From assembly GCA_036499445.1 (NCBI GenBank), contig DASYDU010000155.1:1-5332 (forward strand): a stretch of DNA of 5,332 nt, in the 5' to 3' direction. This DNA is from DASYDU01 sp036499445. Lineage in GTDB: Bacteria; Planctomycetota; Planctomycetia; Pirellulales; Lacipirellulaceae. Shown here piece by piece: positions 1-4,413 of the stretch; the first letter of the stretch is position 1; each line of letters opens with the position of its first letter. Under the pieces are notes generated by a model, which was given only the letters and a program-made list of their open reading frames with translations, had not been told where the DNA came from and ran no database searches. The position numbers were made by a program, and so were the translations under genes.

Positions 1-173
1 AGCGATCGCGCCATCCGAGCCAGATGCTGCTCGAGCCGGAAAACTTCGCCGCGAAAAGTGCGGAGCTTCTCCGTGATTGTGGTGCCCAGCAGAAAGCCGG
101 CATCCTCCACGTCGATCGCCAGCTCGGCGCGCGGAATCCACTTGCCGTTCAAATAAGCCCAAGGCTCGGTCAT
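1..173 (-). CDS. Class IV PLP-dependent aminotransferase, N-terminal part (runs off left edge)
   Basis: The first 57 codons are present, read leftward from the ATG at 173-171, and the rest lies outside the window. The protein starts MTEPWAYLNGKWIPRAELAI and continues with a D-x-GF-x-x-G stretch, E-K-L-R-T-F, G-E-V-F-R-L and E-Q-H-L-A-R-M. This is the typical N-terminal pattern of the fold-type IV aminotransferase family, which includes branched-chain aminotransferase (IlvE), aminodeoxychorismate lyase (PabC) and D-amino-acid transaminase. These are cytoplasmic enzymes that use pyridoxal phosphate. The catalytic Lys and the substrate-specificity residues lie outside the window, so the members cannot be told apart and no symbol is given. 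Codon choice is G/C-rich and no in-frame stop occurs. The only purine-rich stretch near the ATG (AAGGG on the minus strand, 176-180) is too close to be a good ribosome binding site. The gene lies downstream of the hydrolase gene on the same strand, about 111 bp away. Confidence 0.88.
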   Translation of the reverse strand, partial: MTEPWAYLNGKWIPRAELAIDVEDAGFLLGTTITEKLRTFRGEVFRLEQHLARMARS

Positions 174-208
174 GCCCTTAGTATGACCGCACCCAGTCTT
201 GTGTGGGA

Positions 209-226
209 GGCCCGCCGCGGCGGGCC
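209..226. repeat. Perfect 18-bp GC palindrome
   Basis: The sequence GGCCCGCCGCGGCGGGCC equals its own reverse complement and could form a hairpin with 7-bp arms and a CGCG loop. It sits in the 111-bp gap between the hydrolase stop codon and the aminotransferase start. Neither strand has a T-run after it, so it is not a canonical intrinsic terminator. It could still act as a 3'-end-stabilising hairpin for the hydrolase mRNA. Its role is inferred only. Confidence 0.5.
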
Positions 227-284
227 GATTCCGCTTCGGGCGCCTATGCTACCGCCTGCGTTCAAGCGCGATTCCAACGCCGGC

Positions 285-1382
285 TCAGTTATTGGCCGGC
301 ATCGGCGTGGGGCTTGCGTTCGGGCTGACACTTGCGCTCGCGCTCTGGTCGGCATGCGAATACTGCCAGAAGTCAGCCGGCACGCCCGGAGCGCAGATGT
401 AGCACATCAGGTCGTGCTGATCGACCCACCGGCTCAAATCCCGCTGCCGGATCTTGGCAGCGCCGGCCGCGTCCATGCAAGTCGGGCCACACAGGCCGAG
501 CGCCTGCGGGTTGCCGCACGTCGCCGAGAAGCGATAGTACTCCATCGCCATGTCGTTGCAGTTGTTGAGCAGCATCATGCGATCGACCTGCGTCATTGCC
601 TGGCCGTGATAATGCCCTGGGCAAAGCCAATCCGAATTCAGCGCCGCGGCAAACAGCACGACGTTCATCGGCTGGCGATCCGGATGCTGCCGAGCGGCCA
701 GCGTGAGCCCGCCCAAATCGCCACCACCCAAGATGTGCAGCGCGCCGGTGATGATTCTCGCACCGAAGCTGAAACCGATCAGCTCAACCGGCGTCTCGCC
801 CGGCAATTGGTCAATCACCCACGCCAACTGGCAACCGGCCGGTCGCGTCCGCAGCGCCTTCACGCGCACGTCGCGCAACAGCCCCGAAATCTTCGACGAC
901 GGCCAGGAAAAGATCACGTACCGAATCGGCGTCGGCGAATCGGCCGCCCAAACCATCCGACGGTAGAGCGCCACGCCTTCCTGCTTCGCATCGCCGGGCG
1001 AGATCTGATTGCCGTGCACGAAGATCACAGTCGGCACCGATGGATTCGCGCTCGTCAGGCCGCCCATGTCGGCCGATTGCCAACACCGCCTGCCGCCATC
1101 GCCAGTCGCGACGTAGCTTTCCACCTGTATATTTTTGGCGAGCATCTCAGGTTCGCAGCAACCACACAGCGGACGCACGTTTACGAGCCAAATCTCGTCC
1201 TGCTGACGAATGCCGTTGCAGAAGACATTTGCGGCCGGCGCATCGGCCGACATCAGCTCGGCAGCCCGTGCCATCGGAGCTCGCAGTCCAATCGCAGCCA
1301 GGCTGACCACCAACACCGTCAAGGTTGCTTGGCACGACACGCTCGTCGTCCGTGCCGCTGTTGCCCGCAAAATCGCTCTCAT
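285..1382 (-). CDS. Exported alpha/beta-hydrolase (esterase/lipase-like)
   Basis: This 365-residue protein begins with a signal peptide: basic residues R2, R6 and R11, a hydrophobic core at about 20-33, and a likely cleavage after A-R-A near residue 40. The mature part has an alpha/beta-hydrolase core. It contains VIFVHGN (119-125, the HG oxyanion-hole loop), the nucleophile elbow GFSFG (203-207, Ser205), a candidate acid Asp277 in NCNDMAMEYY, and a candidate His323 in VDQHDLMCY. The order Ser-Asp-His fits the fold. The pattern recalls the COG4782/DUF900-type hydrolases of unknown substrate, but this is from memory. The mature region has 13 cysteines, including CGCC at 73-76, which suggests disulfides in an oxidising compartment. 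The C-terminal 20 residues are a Ser/Ala/Pro-rich tail. The ATG is supported by AGAAGGA eight bases upstream. The long open frame on the opposite strand over this gene is a by-product of GC-rich codon usage. The substrate is unknown. Confidence 0.9.
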   Translation of the reverse strand: MRAILRATAARTTSVSCQATLTVLVVSLAAIGLRAPMARAAELMSADAPAANVFCNGIRQQDEIWLVNVRPLCGCCEPEMLAKNIQVESYVATGDGGRRCWQSADMGGLTSANPSVPTVIFVHGNQISPGDAKQEGVALYRRMVWAADSPTPIRYVIFSWPSSKISGLLRDVRVKALRTRPAGCQLAWVIDQLPGETPVELIGFSFGARIITGALHILGGGDLGGLTLAARQHPDRQPMNVVLFAAALNSDWLCPGHYHGQAMTQVDRMMLLNNCNDMAMEYYRFSATCGNPQALGLCGPTCMDAAGAAKIRQRDLSRWVDQHDLMCYICAPGVPADFWQYSHADQSASASVSPNASPTPMPANN

Positions 1383-1390
1383 CGCTACGA

Positions 1391-1397
1391 TCCTTCT
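1391..1397 (-). promoter_or_regulatory. Ribosome binding site of the hydrolase gene
   Basis: Read on the minus strand this is AGAAGGA, eight bases before the ATG at 1382-1380. It is a good Shine-Dalgarno match and fixes the start that gives a full signal peptide. Confidence 0.7.
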
Positions 1398-1544
1398 CTT
1401 CGCCCCGGGAACGATCCACTCAAACCCGTCGCAACGGTTCTACTAAGAGATCGACCGAAGCGGTTGCGGAATTTGCGGAAAGTGTACCACGTTTTCACCA
1501 CCGGTACGCGCGGTATGTTGAAAAATTTCACCCGCTGCGTTTGC

Positions 1545-1563
1545 ACATCACGCCCGGTGATGT
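1545..1563. repeat. Inverted repeat with 7-bp arms and 5-base spacer
   Basis: ACATCAC at 1545-1551 is the exact reverse complement of GTGATGT at 1557-1563. The arms are separated by GCCCG. The position in the middle of the divergent promoter region makes an operator for a dimeric regulator possible. A chance hairpin is equally possible. Confidence 0.4.
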
Positions 1564-1708
1564 ACAGTTCCTTGACCCACCAGCTCGACCGCCCGGTACG
1601 AGCCAGAAACCGGTCAATTTCGGAACAGCTTGGCTGCTCGGCCGCCGCGGCCTCCCCGCAGCCTAGGCTGTTTCCGCACAATTGACACCCCGCCTATGGA
1701 TGTCTGAA

Positions 1709-1720
1709 TCGGACGTCCGA
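1709..1720. promoter_or_regulatory. 12-bp perfect palindrome upstream of the Cys-rich gene (possible operator)
   Basis: TCGGACGTCCGA is self-complementary and ends 53 bases before the ATG at 1774. It lies 21 bases downstream of the isolated TTGACA at 1682-1687, close to where a -10 region or transcription start would fall. This spacing would suit a repressor site. No regulator is encoded in the window, so the call rests on symmetry and position only. Confidence 0.25.
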
Positions 1721-1758
1721 CGGAACGACCCTAAGCAGTAATCCACCCTGCTGCTTTC

Positions 1759-1766
1759 AGAGGAGA
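1759..1766 (+). promoter_or_regulatory. Ribosome binding site of the Cys-rich protein gene
   Basis: AGAGGAGA lies seven bases before the ATG at 1774. It is a strong Shine-Dalgarno sequence with near-ideal spacing, which supports this low-complexity frame as a real, well-translated gene. Confidence 0.8.
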
Positions 1767-1773
1767 CAAGATC

Positions 1774-2331
1774 ATGAGGAAATTGCTGATTCTGCTGGCC
1801 TTAACGATGGTGACGGCCAATTCGGTCGGCTGCTGCTGCTGTCGCGGCTTGCGCGACTATTTGTTCCAAGGCGGCTCGTGCTGCCCGTTGCTTAGCGGTC
1901 CGACGACCTACGCCCCAGCGACCTACGCAGTCGCACCGACATGTGCGCCGACTTGTGCCCCCGTCACATATGCACCCACTGCGACGTATGGGGCGCCAGC
2001 TTATGCGGCGGCTCCGATGGCGACGACCATGGCCGCGCCGCAATACATGATGCCGCAATACACGATGGCCGCCCCGATGGCCACCACTTGCGGTGATCCC
2101 TGCTCCGGTTCCTGTTCGCAATGCTCCGGCTCGTGTTCGCAATGTACGGGCGGATGCTCGAGTTGCTCGTCGGGCTGCTCGACTTGCGGCATGCCCGAGA
2201 CAAGCTGCGGCACTCCGGTCATGGGGACTGCCTATGTCGGCACGCCCTATGTCGCTGAGCCAAGCTGCAGCTACTCGGACGGTGCGACACCCGCTCCGAC
2301 CGCCGTATACCCTAGCCCAGCCGCTGAGTGA
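1774..2331 (+). CDS. Small exported cysteine-rich repeat protein, function unknown
   Basis: The product is 185 residues long. A signal sequence (MRKLLILLALTMVTANSVG) leads into four consecutive cysteines at 20-23. S-V-G-C is an imperfect lipobox, so Cys20 could be lipidated, but ordinary signal peptidase I cleavage is also possible. Residues 43-105 are an Ala/Pro/Tyr/Thr/Met-rich linker with recurring TYAP, APT and MAAP units. Residues 110-138 have nine cysteines with alternating spacings of four and three residues, an exact seven-residue period with Ser and Gly between. The tail is Ser/Thr/Pro-rich. In total there are about 20 Cys. No enzymatic motif is visible. Similar Cys-rich, AP-rich short secreted proteins are common in planctomycete genomes (from memory), where their role is unknown. 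A structural cell-envelope component cross-linked by disulfides, or a metal-binding protein, are both reasonable guesses. The strong RBS supports expression. The divergent hydrolase and downstream transglutaminase-like gene are its neighbours, with no operon evident. Confidence 0.85.
   Translation: MRKLLILLALTMVTANSVGCCCCRGLRDYLFQGGSCCPLLSGPTTYAPATYAVAPTCAPTCAPVTYAPTATYGAPAYAAAPMATTMAAPQYMMPQYTMAAPMATTCGDPCSGSCSQCSGSCSQCTGGCSSCSSGCSTCGMPETSCGTPVMGTAYVGTPYVAEPSCSYSDGATPAPTAVYPSPAAE
2101..2184 (+). repeat. Four tandem 21-bp units encoding the Cys heptad repeat
   Basis: Units start at 2101, 2122, 2143 and 2164, each beginning with a TGC or TGT codon, and a further TGC follows at 2185. The first two units differ at only 2 of 21 bases (the codons around TGCTCCGG and TGTTCGCAA are shared). 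The third and fourth have diverged but keep the Cys-xxx-Cys-xx pattern. This indicates recent in-frame duplication of at least one unit. Confidence 0.85.
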
Positions 2332-2529
2332 TTGAACGCAGCAAGTTCGCGGAACAGTCGATCGTTCGACACGCTGAAGTAAACAGGTCATGCCCGCGCT
2401 AACAGCGGGGTGATCCAAAAACCAAAGGGCTGCTCTCGCCGGCGCCGGTTCCCCGCCCTCCCAATCCGGCGAAGCGAGAGCATGCCGCGTGGGTTGAAGT
2501 CGTCCGGGACGTCAGCCCGCATAAATGCT

Positions 2530-2578
2530 CCGCTCGGCTGTGCCATCCTGAAGGCAGCCGAGCGGGGCTGATTTTATT
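2530..2578 (+). terminator. Intrinsic (Rho-independent) terminator
   Basis: An 11-bp perfect stem, CCGCTCGGCTG (2530-2540) with CAGCCGAGCGG (2555-2565), encloses a 14-base loop. It is followed after a short GGCTGA spacer by the T-rich run TTTTATT (2572-2578). The T-run starts a few bases later than ideal, which may lower efficiency. The orientation fits termination of plus-strand transcripts coming from the Cys-rich gene, 199 bases after its stop codon. It also lies 72 bases before the transglutaminase-like start, so it could alternatively act as an attenuator in that gene's leader. Confidence 0.75.
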
Positions 2579-2583
2579 GAGGA

Positions 2584-2633
2584 GCGACGTGTCAAAATGC
2601 AGCACATGGATGTTGTGCCTAAATCCACGTCGC
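2584..2633 (+). promoter_or_regulatory. Stem-loop between terminator and the transglutaminase-like start
   Basis: GCGACGTG (2584-2591) pairs perfectly with CACGTCGC (2626-2633). An inner stem GCACA (2602-2606) with TGTGC (2614-2618) has a 7-base loop. The structure ends 10 bases before the GGAGG ribosome binding site. It could shape the 5' leader of the downstream mRNA. Whether it is transcribed with that gene is not known. Confidence 0.45.
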
Positions 2634-2643
2634 GAAGTACAAT

Positions 2644-2648
2644 GGAGG
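2644..2648 (+). promoter_or_regulatory. Shine-Dalgarno-like GGAGG unusually close to the start codon
   Basis: GGAGG is only one base away from the ATG at 2650, much tighter than the usual 5-9 bases. No earlier in-frame start exists, because TAA lies at 2620-2622. The next ATG (2704) would remove the basic part of the signal peptide. The ATG at 2650 is therefore kept despite the poor spacing. Confidence 0.4.
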
Positions 2649-2649
2649 T

Positions 2650-3660
2650 ATGAGCACCAGTTGCCAATCGCAAATATCTAGATACCGCTCGGTTTCGCTC
2701 AGCATGCTGGCGTGCGTCTTGGCGCTTTTTGCGCGCATTGCATCGGCCCAAGTTGCTGATGAGAAGCCGGCGATAGAGCCCGACCGCGTCACCTATGGGC
2801 CGGCCAGTACGATCCGCTTTCGCGTTGGGGCTGAGGTGAGCGCCACACAAGGTGCCGCCCGCGACGTCCATCTGTTCGTTGCCGTGCCGCTGGATTGTCC
2901 GGAGCAAGAGGTGAAATCCGTCGACGAAGATTTCACGAGCGAAGTGACCAATGTCGAGTATCGCATGATTCAAGGCGGTGCGCGCCAGATGATGATTACC
3001 ATCGCGCGGCTTGCCGACGGCGCCAAAGCGCACGCCCTCGTGACATTTGAAGTTTCGACCCGCCCGATCTTGCCGCCGGAAAAAACCGACGACCTCAAGA
3101 TCCCCGAGCATCCGCCGGCCGGAGTTCGCCAATTTCTCGGCGGCAGCCCGTTTATCGAGGTTCAACACCACGCGATCAAGGCGCTGGCCAAGGAGATCGC
3201 CTCCGGCATCGAGACCTCGGCTACCGATTGGCAAAAGATCGAAGCAATTTACGACTATGTACTCGACCACATTGAGTACGTCGAGGGAGACGACAAGACG
3301 GCCTTGGAAACTCTGCACGATAAACAAGCGGACTGCGAAGGCCGGAGCGCGCTATTCATTGCACTTTGTCGGGCGAACAAGATCCCAGCCCGCATGGTTT
3401 GGGTCGAGCATCACGCTTATCCGGAGTTTTACCTCGAAAATGCCCAAGGCGAAGGCGCCTGGTATCCGTGCGAGTCGGCGGGTACACGGGCGTTTGGCGA
3501 GATGCCGCTCGCGCGTACGATCCTGCAAAAGGGAGATAACTTCCGCGTCCCGGAAAAGAAGGAGCACGTGCGCTACGTATCCCACTACGGTGCGTCGCTA
3601 CCAGTCAACGGCAGCGGCAAACCGTCGGTGCTCTTCGTTCAAGACCAGGTGGGGAAATAG
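2650..3660 (+). CDS. Exported transglutaminase-like (papain-fold) protein
   Basis: The product has 336 residues. A signal peptide covers about 1-33: arginines at 11 and 13, a hydrophobic stretch from about 15 to 28, and a likely cut after A-S-A. Residues about 40-140 are probably a beta-sandwich-type region with little Cys or low complexity. The transglutaminase-like core covers about 170-310. The catalytic Cys229 is in QADCEGRSALF, at the start of the core helix, and a candidate His255 is in HHAYPEFYL. In the canonical family a third residue, Asp, follows a Trp-x-Pro motif. Here WYPCESAG places Glu275 at that position. Such proteins may be cysteine proteases, amidases or cross-linking enzymes, or have lost catalysis. 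The specific reaction is unknown. The likely location is outside the cytoplasm. An intrinsic terminator upstream and a convergent gene 39 bases downstream indicate a single-gene transcription unit. Confidence 0.9.
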   Translation: MSTSCQSQISRYRSVSLSMLACVLALFARIASAQVADEKPAIEPDRVTYGPASTIRFRVGAEVSATQGAARDVHLFVAVPLDCPEQEVKSVDEDFTSEVTNVEYRMIQGGARQMMITIARLADGAKAHALVTFEVSTRPILPPEKTDDLKIPEHPPAGVRQFLGGSPFIEVQHHAIKALAKEIASGIETSATDWQKIEAIYDYVLDHIEYVEGDDKTALETLHDKQADCEGRSALFIALCRANKIPARMVWVEHHAYPEFYLENAQGEGAWYPCESAGTRAFGEMPLARTILQKGDNFRVPEKKEHVRYVSHYGASLPVNGSGKPSVLFVQDQVGK

Positions 3661-3701
3661 TCGAGGGCGAAAGGTCCACAGTCAAGAGCCTGACGCGGTT
3701 C
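3660..3701. repeat. Possible degenerate 7-bp repeat array at the convergent gene ends
   Basis: Six successive heptamers on the plus strand all begin with G followed by T or C (for example GTCCACA and GTCAAGA). They occupy the gap between the two convergent stop codons and touch both. The similarity between units is low, so chance is possible. The array resembles, in inverted orientation, the clearer heptamer array at 4300-4355. Confidence 0.25.
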
Positions 3702-4329
3702 AGCGGTTCTTACTCTGGCTCTCGACGCTTGACCCTTGGCCGTCACCTGCCCCCGCCGCCAGCGCCGCCACCGCCGCATCGTCCAGGCCGATGAGGTTGT
3801 GACCGTTCCAGACGCTCCGGCCCGATCGGTCAAACAGGATCAGCGTCGGGAATGCATGGACGCCCAGCATCTCTAGCGGAATGTCGGCACCGTAGCCAAT
3901 CGGCCAATCCAGGCCCGGCACGGTCGCAATGTACGATTTCACGTCGGCCACCTCCGCACCTGACTCCGGCGTCAGCCCCACCAGCACCAGCCCTTGGTCG
4001 CGAAATTGCTTGTAGAAATTGACGACGTGCGGCATCTCCTCGCGGCACGGCCCGCACCAACTGGCCCAGCACTCGACGAGAACCACATGGCCGCGCAGGT
4101 GGTCGGCCTTCGGCGGGCCGTCCGCATTGAACCAGCCCGCGGCGGCCAGCATCGGTAACGGCTGAGCCAGAAGCTGGCGCTCGGGTTCGGCCCGCGGCCT
4201 CGTCAGCCGCATCAAGATGAGTGCCGCCAACGCCAGCGCAATGAGAATCCACGCCGCGCTCCACGACCCAGAGACGAGTCGCTCGTCCGAACTCGAATTG
4301 CTGGTCGTTGGGCGTTGGTCGTTGGGCAT
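3700..4329 (-). CDS. Membrane-anchored TlpA/ResA-like thioredoxin-fold protein
   Basis: The 209-residue product has a short polar N-terminus and one membrane segment at about 25-41 (AAWILIALALAALILM). A thioredoxin domain covers about 65-190. Its active site is WASWCGPCR, with the CxxC cysteines at 92 and 95. The cis-proline is in AFPT at residue 161. The order and spacing match the TlpA/ResA/AhpC-TSA-like redoxin group, whose members act outside the cytoplasm as thiol-disulfide oxidoreductases, for example in cytochrome c maturation. The exact partner here is unknown; the two Cys-rich exported proteins nearby are possible clients by inference only. The ATG at 4329-4327 lies inside a heptamer repeat array, has no Shine-Dalgarno sequence, and has an in-frame TAA just upstream (4338-4336). 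The first ten codons are therefore repeat-derived. No other ATG, GTG or TTG keeps the membrane anchor. It may be co-transcribed with the upstream gene 84 bases away. Confidence 0.9.
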   Translation of the reverse strand: MPNDQRPTTSNSSSDERLVSGSWSAAWILIALALAALILMRLTRPRAEPERQLLAQPLPMLAAAGWFNADGPPKADHLRGHVVLVECWASWCGPCREEMPHVVNFYKQFRDQGLVLVGLTPESGAEVADVKSYIATVPGLDWPIGYGADIPLEMLGVHAFPTLILFDRSGRSVWNGHNLIGLDDAAVAALAAGAGDGQGSSVESQSKNR

Positions 4330-4355
4330 GAGGCGTTAGACGTCAGGCGCTAGGC
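4300..4355. repeat. Degenerate 7-bp tandem repeat array
   Basis: Eight contiguous heptamers follow a loose plus-strand consensus G-Y-Y-R-G-R-C, with units such as GTTGGGC (twice, at 4307 and 4321), GTCAGGC (4342) and GCTAGGC (4349). Every unit ends in C, and seven of the eight start with G. The array spans the start codon of the TlpA-like gene and encodes its first ten residues. Short heptamer arrays of this kind are known as STRRs in some cyanobacteria, and I recall similar ones in planctomycetes. Confidence 0.7.
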
Positions 4356-4413
4356 AATATGCATCGTCATTCGATTCGCCAATTGTTTCCGGCTCTCGAT
4401 TCTCCGCCCTCGA

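Larger units (their letters stand above)
1383..1773. other. 391-bp divergent intergenic region with several inverted repeats
   Basis: This region separates the minus-strand hydrolase from the plus-strand Cys-rich gene, so it should hold the promoters of both. It contains inverted repeats at 1545-1563 (ACATCAC/GTGATGT), 1640-1652 (GGCCGC/GCGGCC), 1659-1670 (CAGCCTAGGCTG) and 1709-1720 (TCGGACGTCCGA). A TTGACA hexamer lies at 1682-1687, but a convincing -10 box does not follow at 16-18 bp. A 98-codon open frame on the minus strand (1681-1385, TTG start) ends two bases before the hydrolase ATG. I do not recognise its product and cannot tell it from a chance frame. I see no RNA gene here. Confidence 0.6.
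2332..2649 (+). other. 318-bp intergenic region rich in stem-loops
   Basis: No convincing gene is present. Inverted repeats come in series: 2357-2370 (GTCGA/TCGAC), 2393-2410 (CCC-CGCT/AGCG-GGG with one bulged base), 2431-2482 (TGCTCTCGC/GCGAGAGCA, then an inner CGCCGG/CCGGCG stem), 2489-2520 (imperfect 13-pair stem with a 6-base loop), the terminator 2530-2578, and 2584-2633. On the plus strand the region is either a long structured 3' untranslated part of the Cys-rich mRNA, or a separate structured RNA ending at the terminator, or the leader of the next gene. The sequence alone does not decide between these. Confidence 0.6.

Noticed and set aside
24..1685. 553-codon open frame on the plus strand
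   Set aside because: It lies opposite the hydrolase gene, is rich in Arg, His and Pro in the manner of antisense GC-rich frames, and has no recognisable domain. The minus-strand hydrolase with its signal peptide, catalytic motifs and RBS explains the region.
1682..1710. Sigma-70-type promoter based on TTGACA at 1682-1687
   Set aside because: The -35 match is perfect, but no hexamer at 16-18 bp spacing matches TATAAT at more than three positions, so a promoter call is not supported.
1801..2418. 205-codon frame on the minus strand opposite the Cys-rich gene
   Set aside because: The Arg/Ala/Cys-rich product looks like antisense translation of the repeat gene. The plus-strand frame has a strong RBS and a signal sequence.
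2431..2482. Minus-strand terminator formed by the 2431-2482 stem and the T-rich stretch at about 2415-2427
   Set aside because: The T-rich part is interrupted and several bases from the stem, and no minus-strand gene ends here.
2512..3327. 271-codon frame on the minus strand opposite the transglutaminase-like gene
   Set aside because: It overlaps the well-supported transglutaminase-like core in antisense and also crosses the terminator. No domain is recognisable.
4300..4355. CRISPR array
   Set aside because: The repeat units are only 7 bp, contiguous and degenerate, with no spacers and no cas genes nearby.
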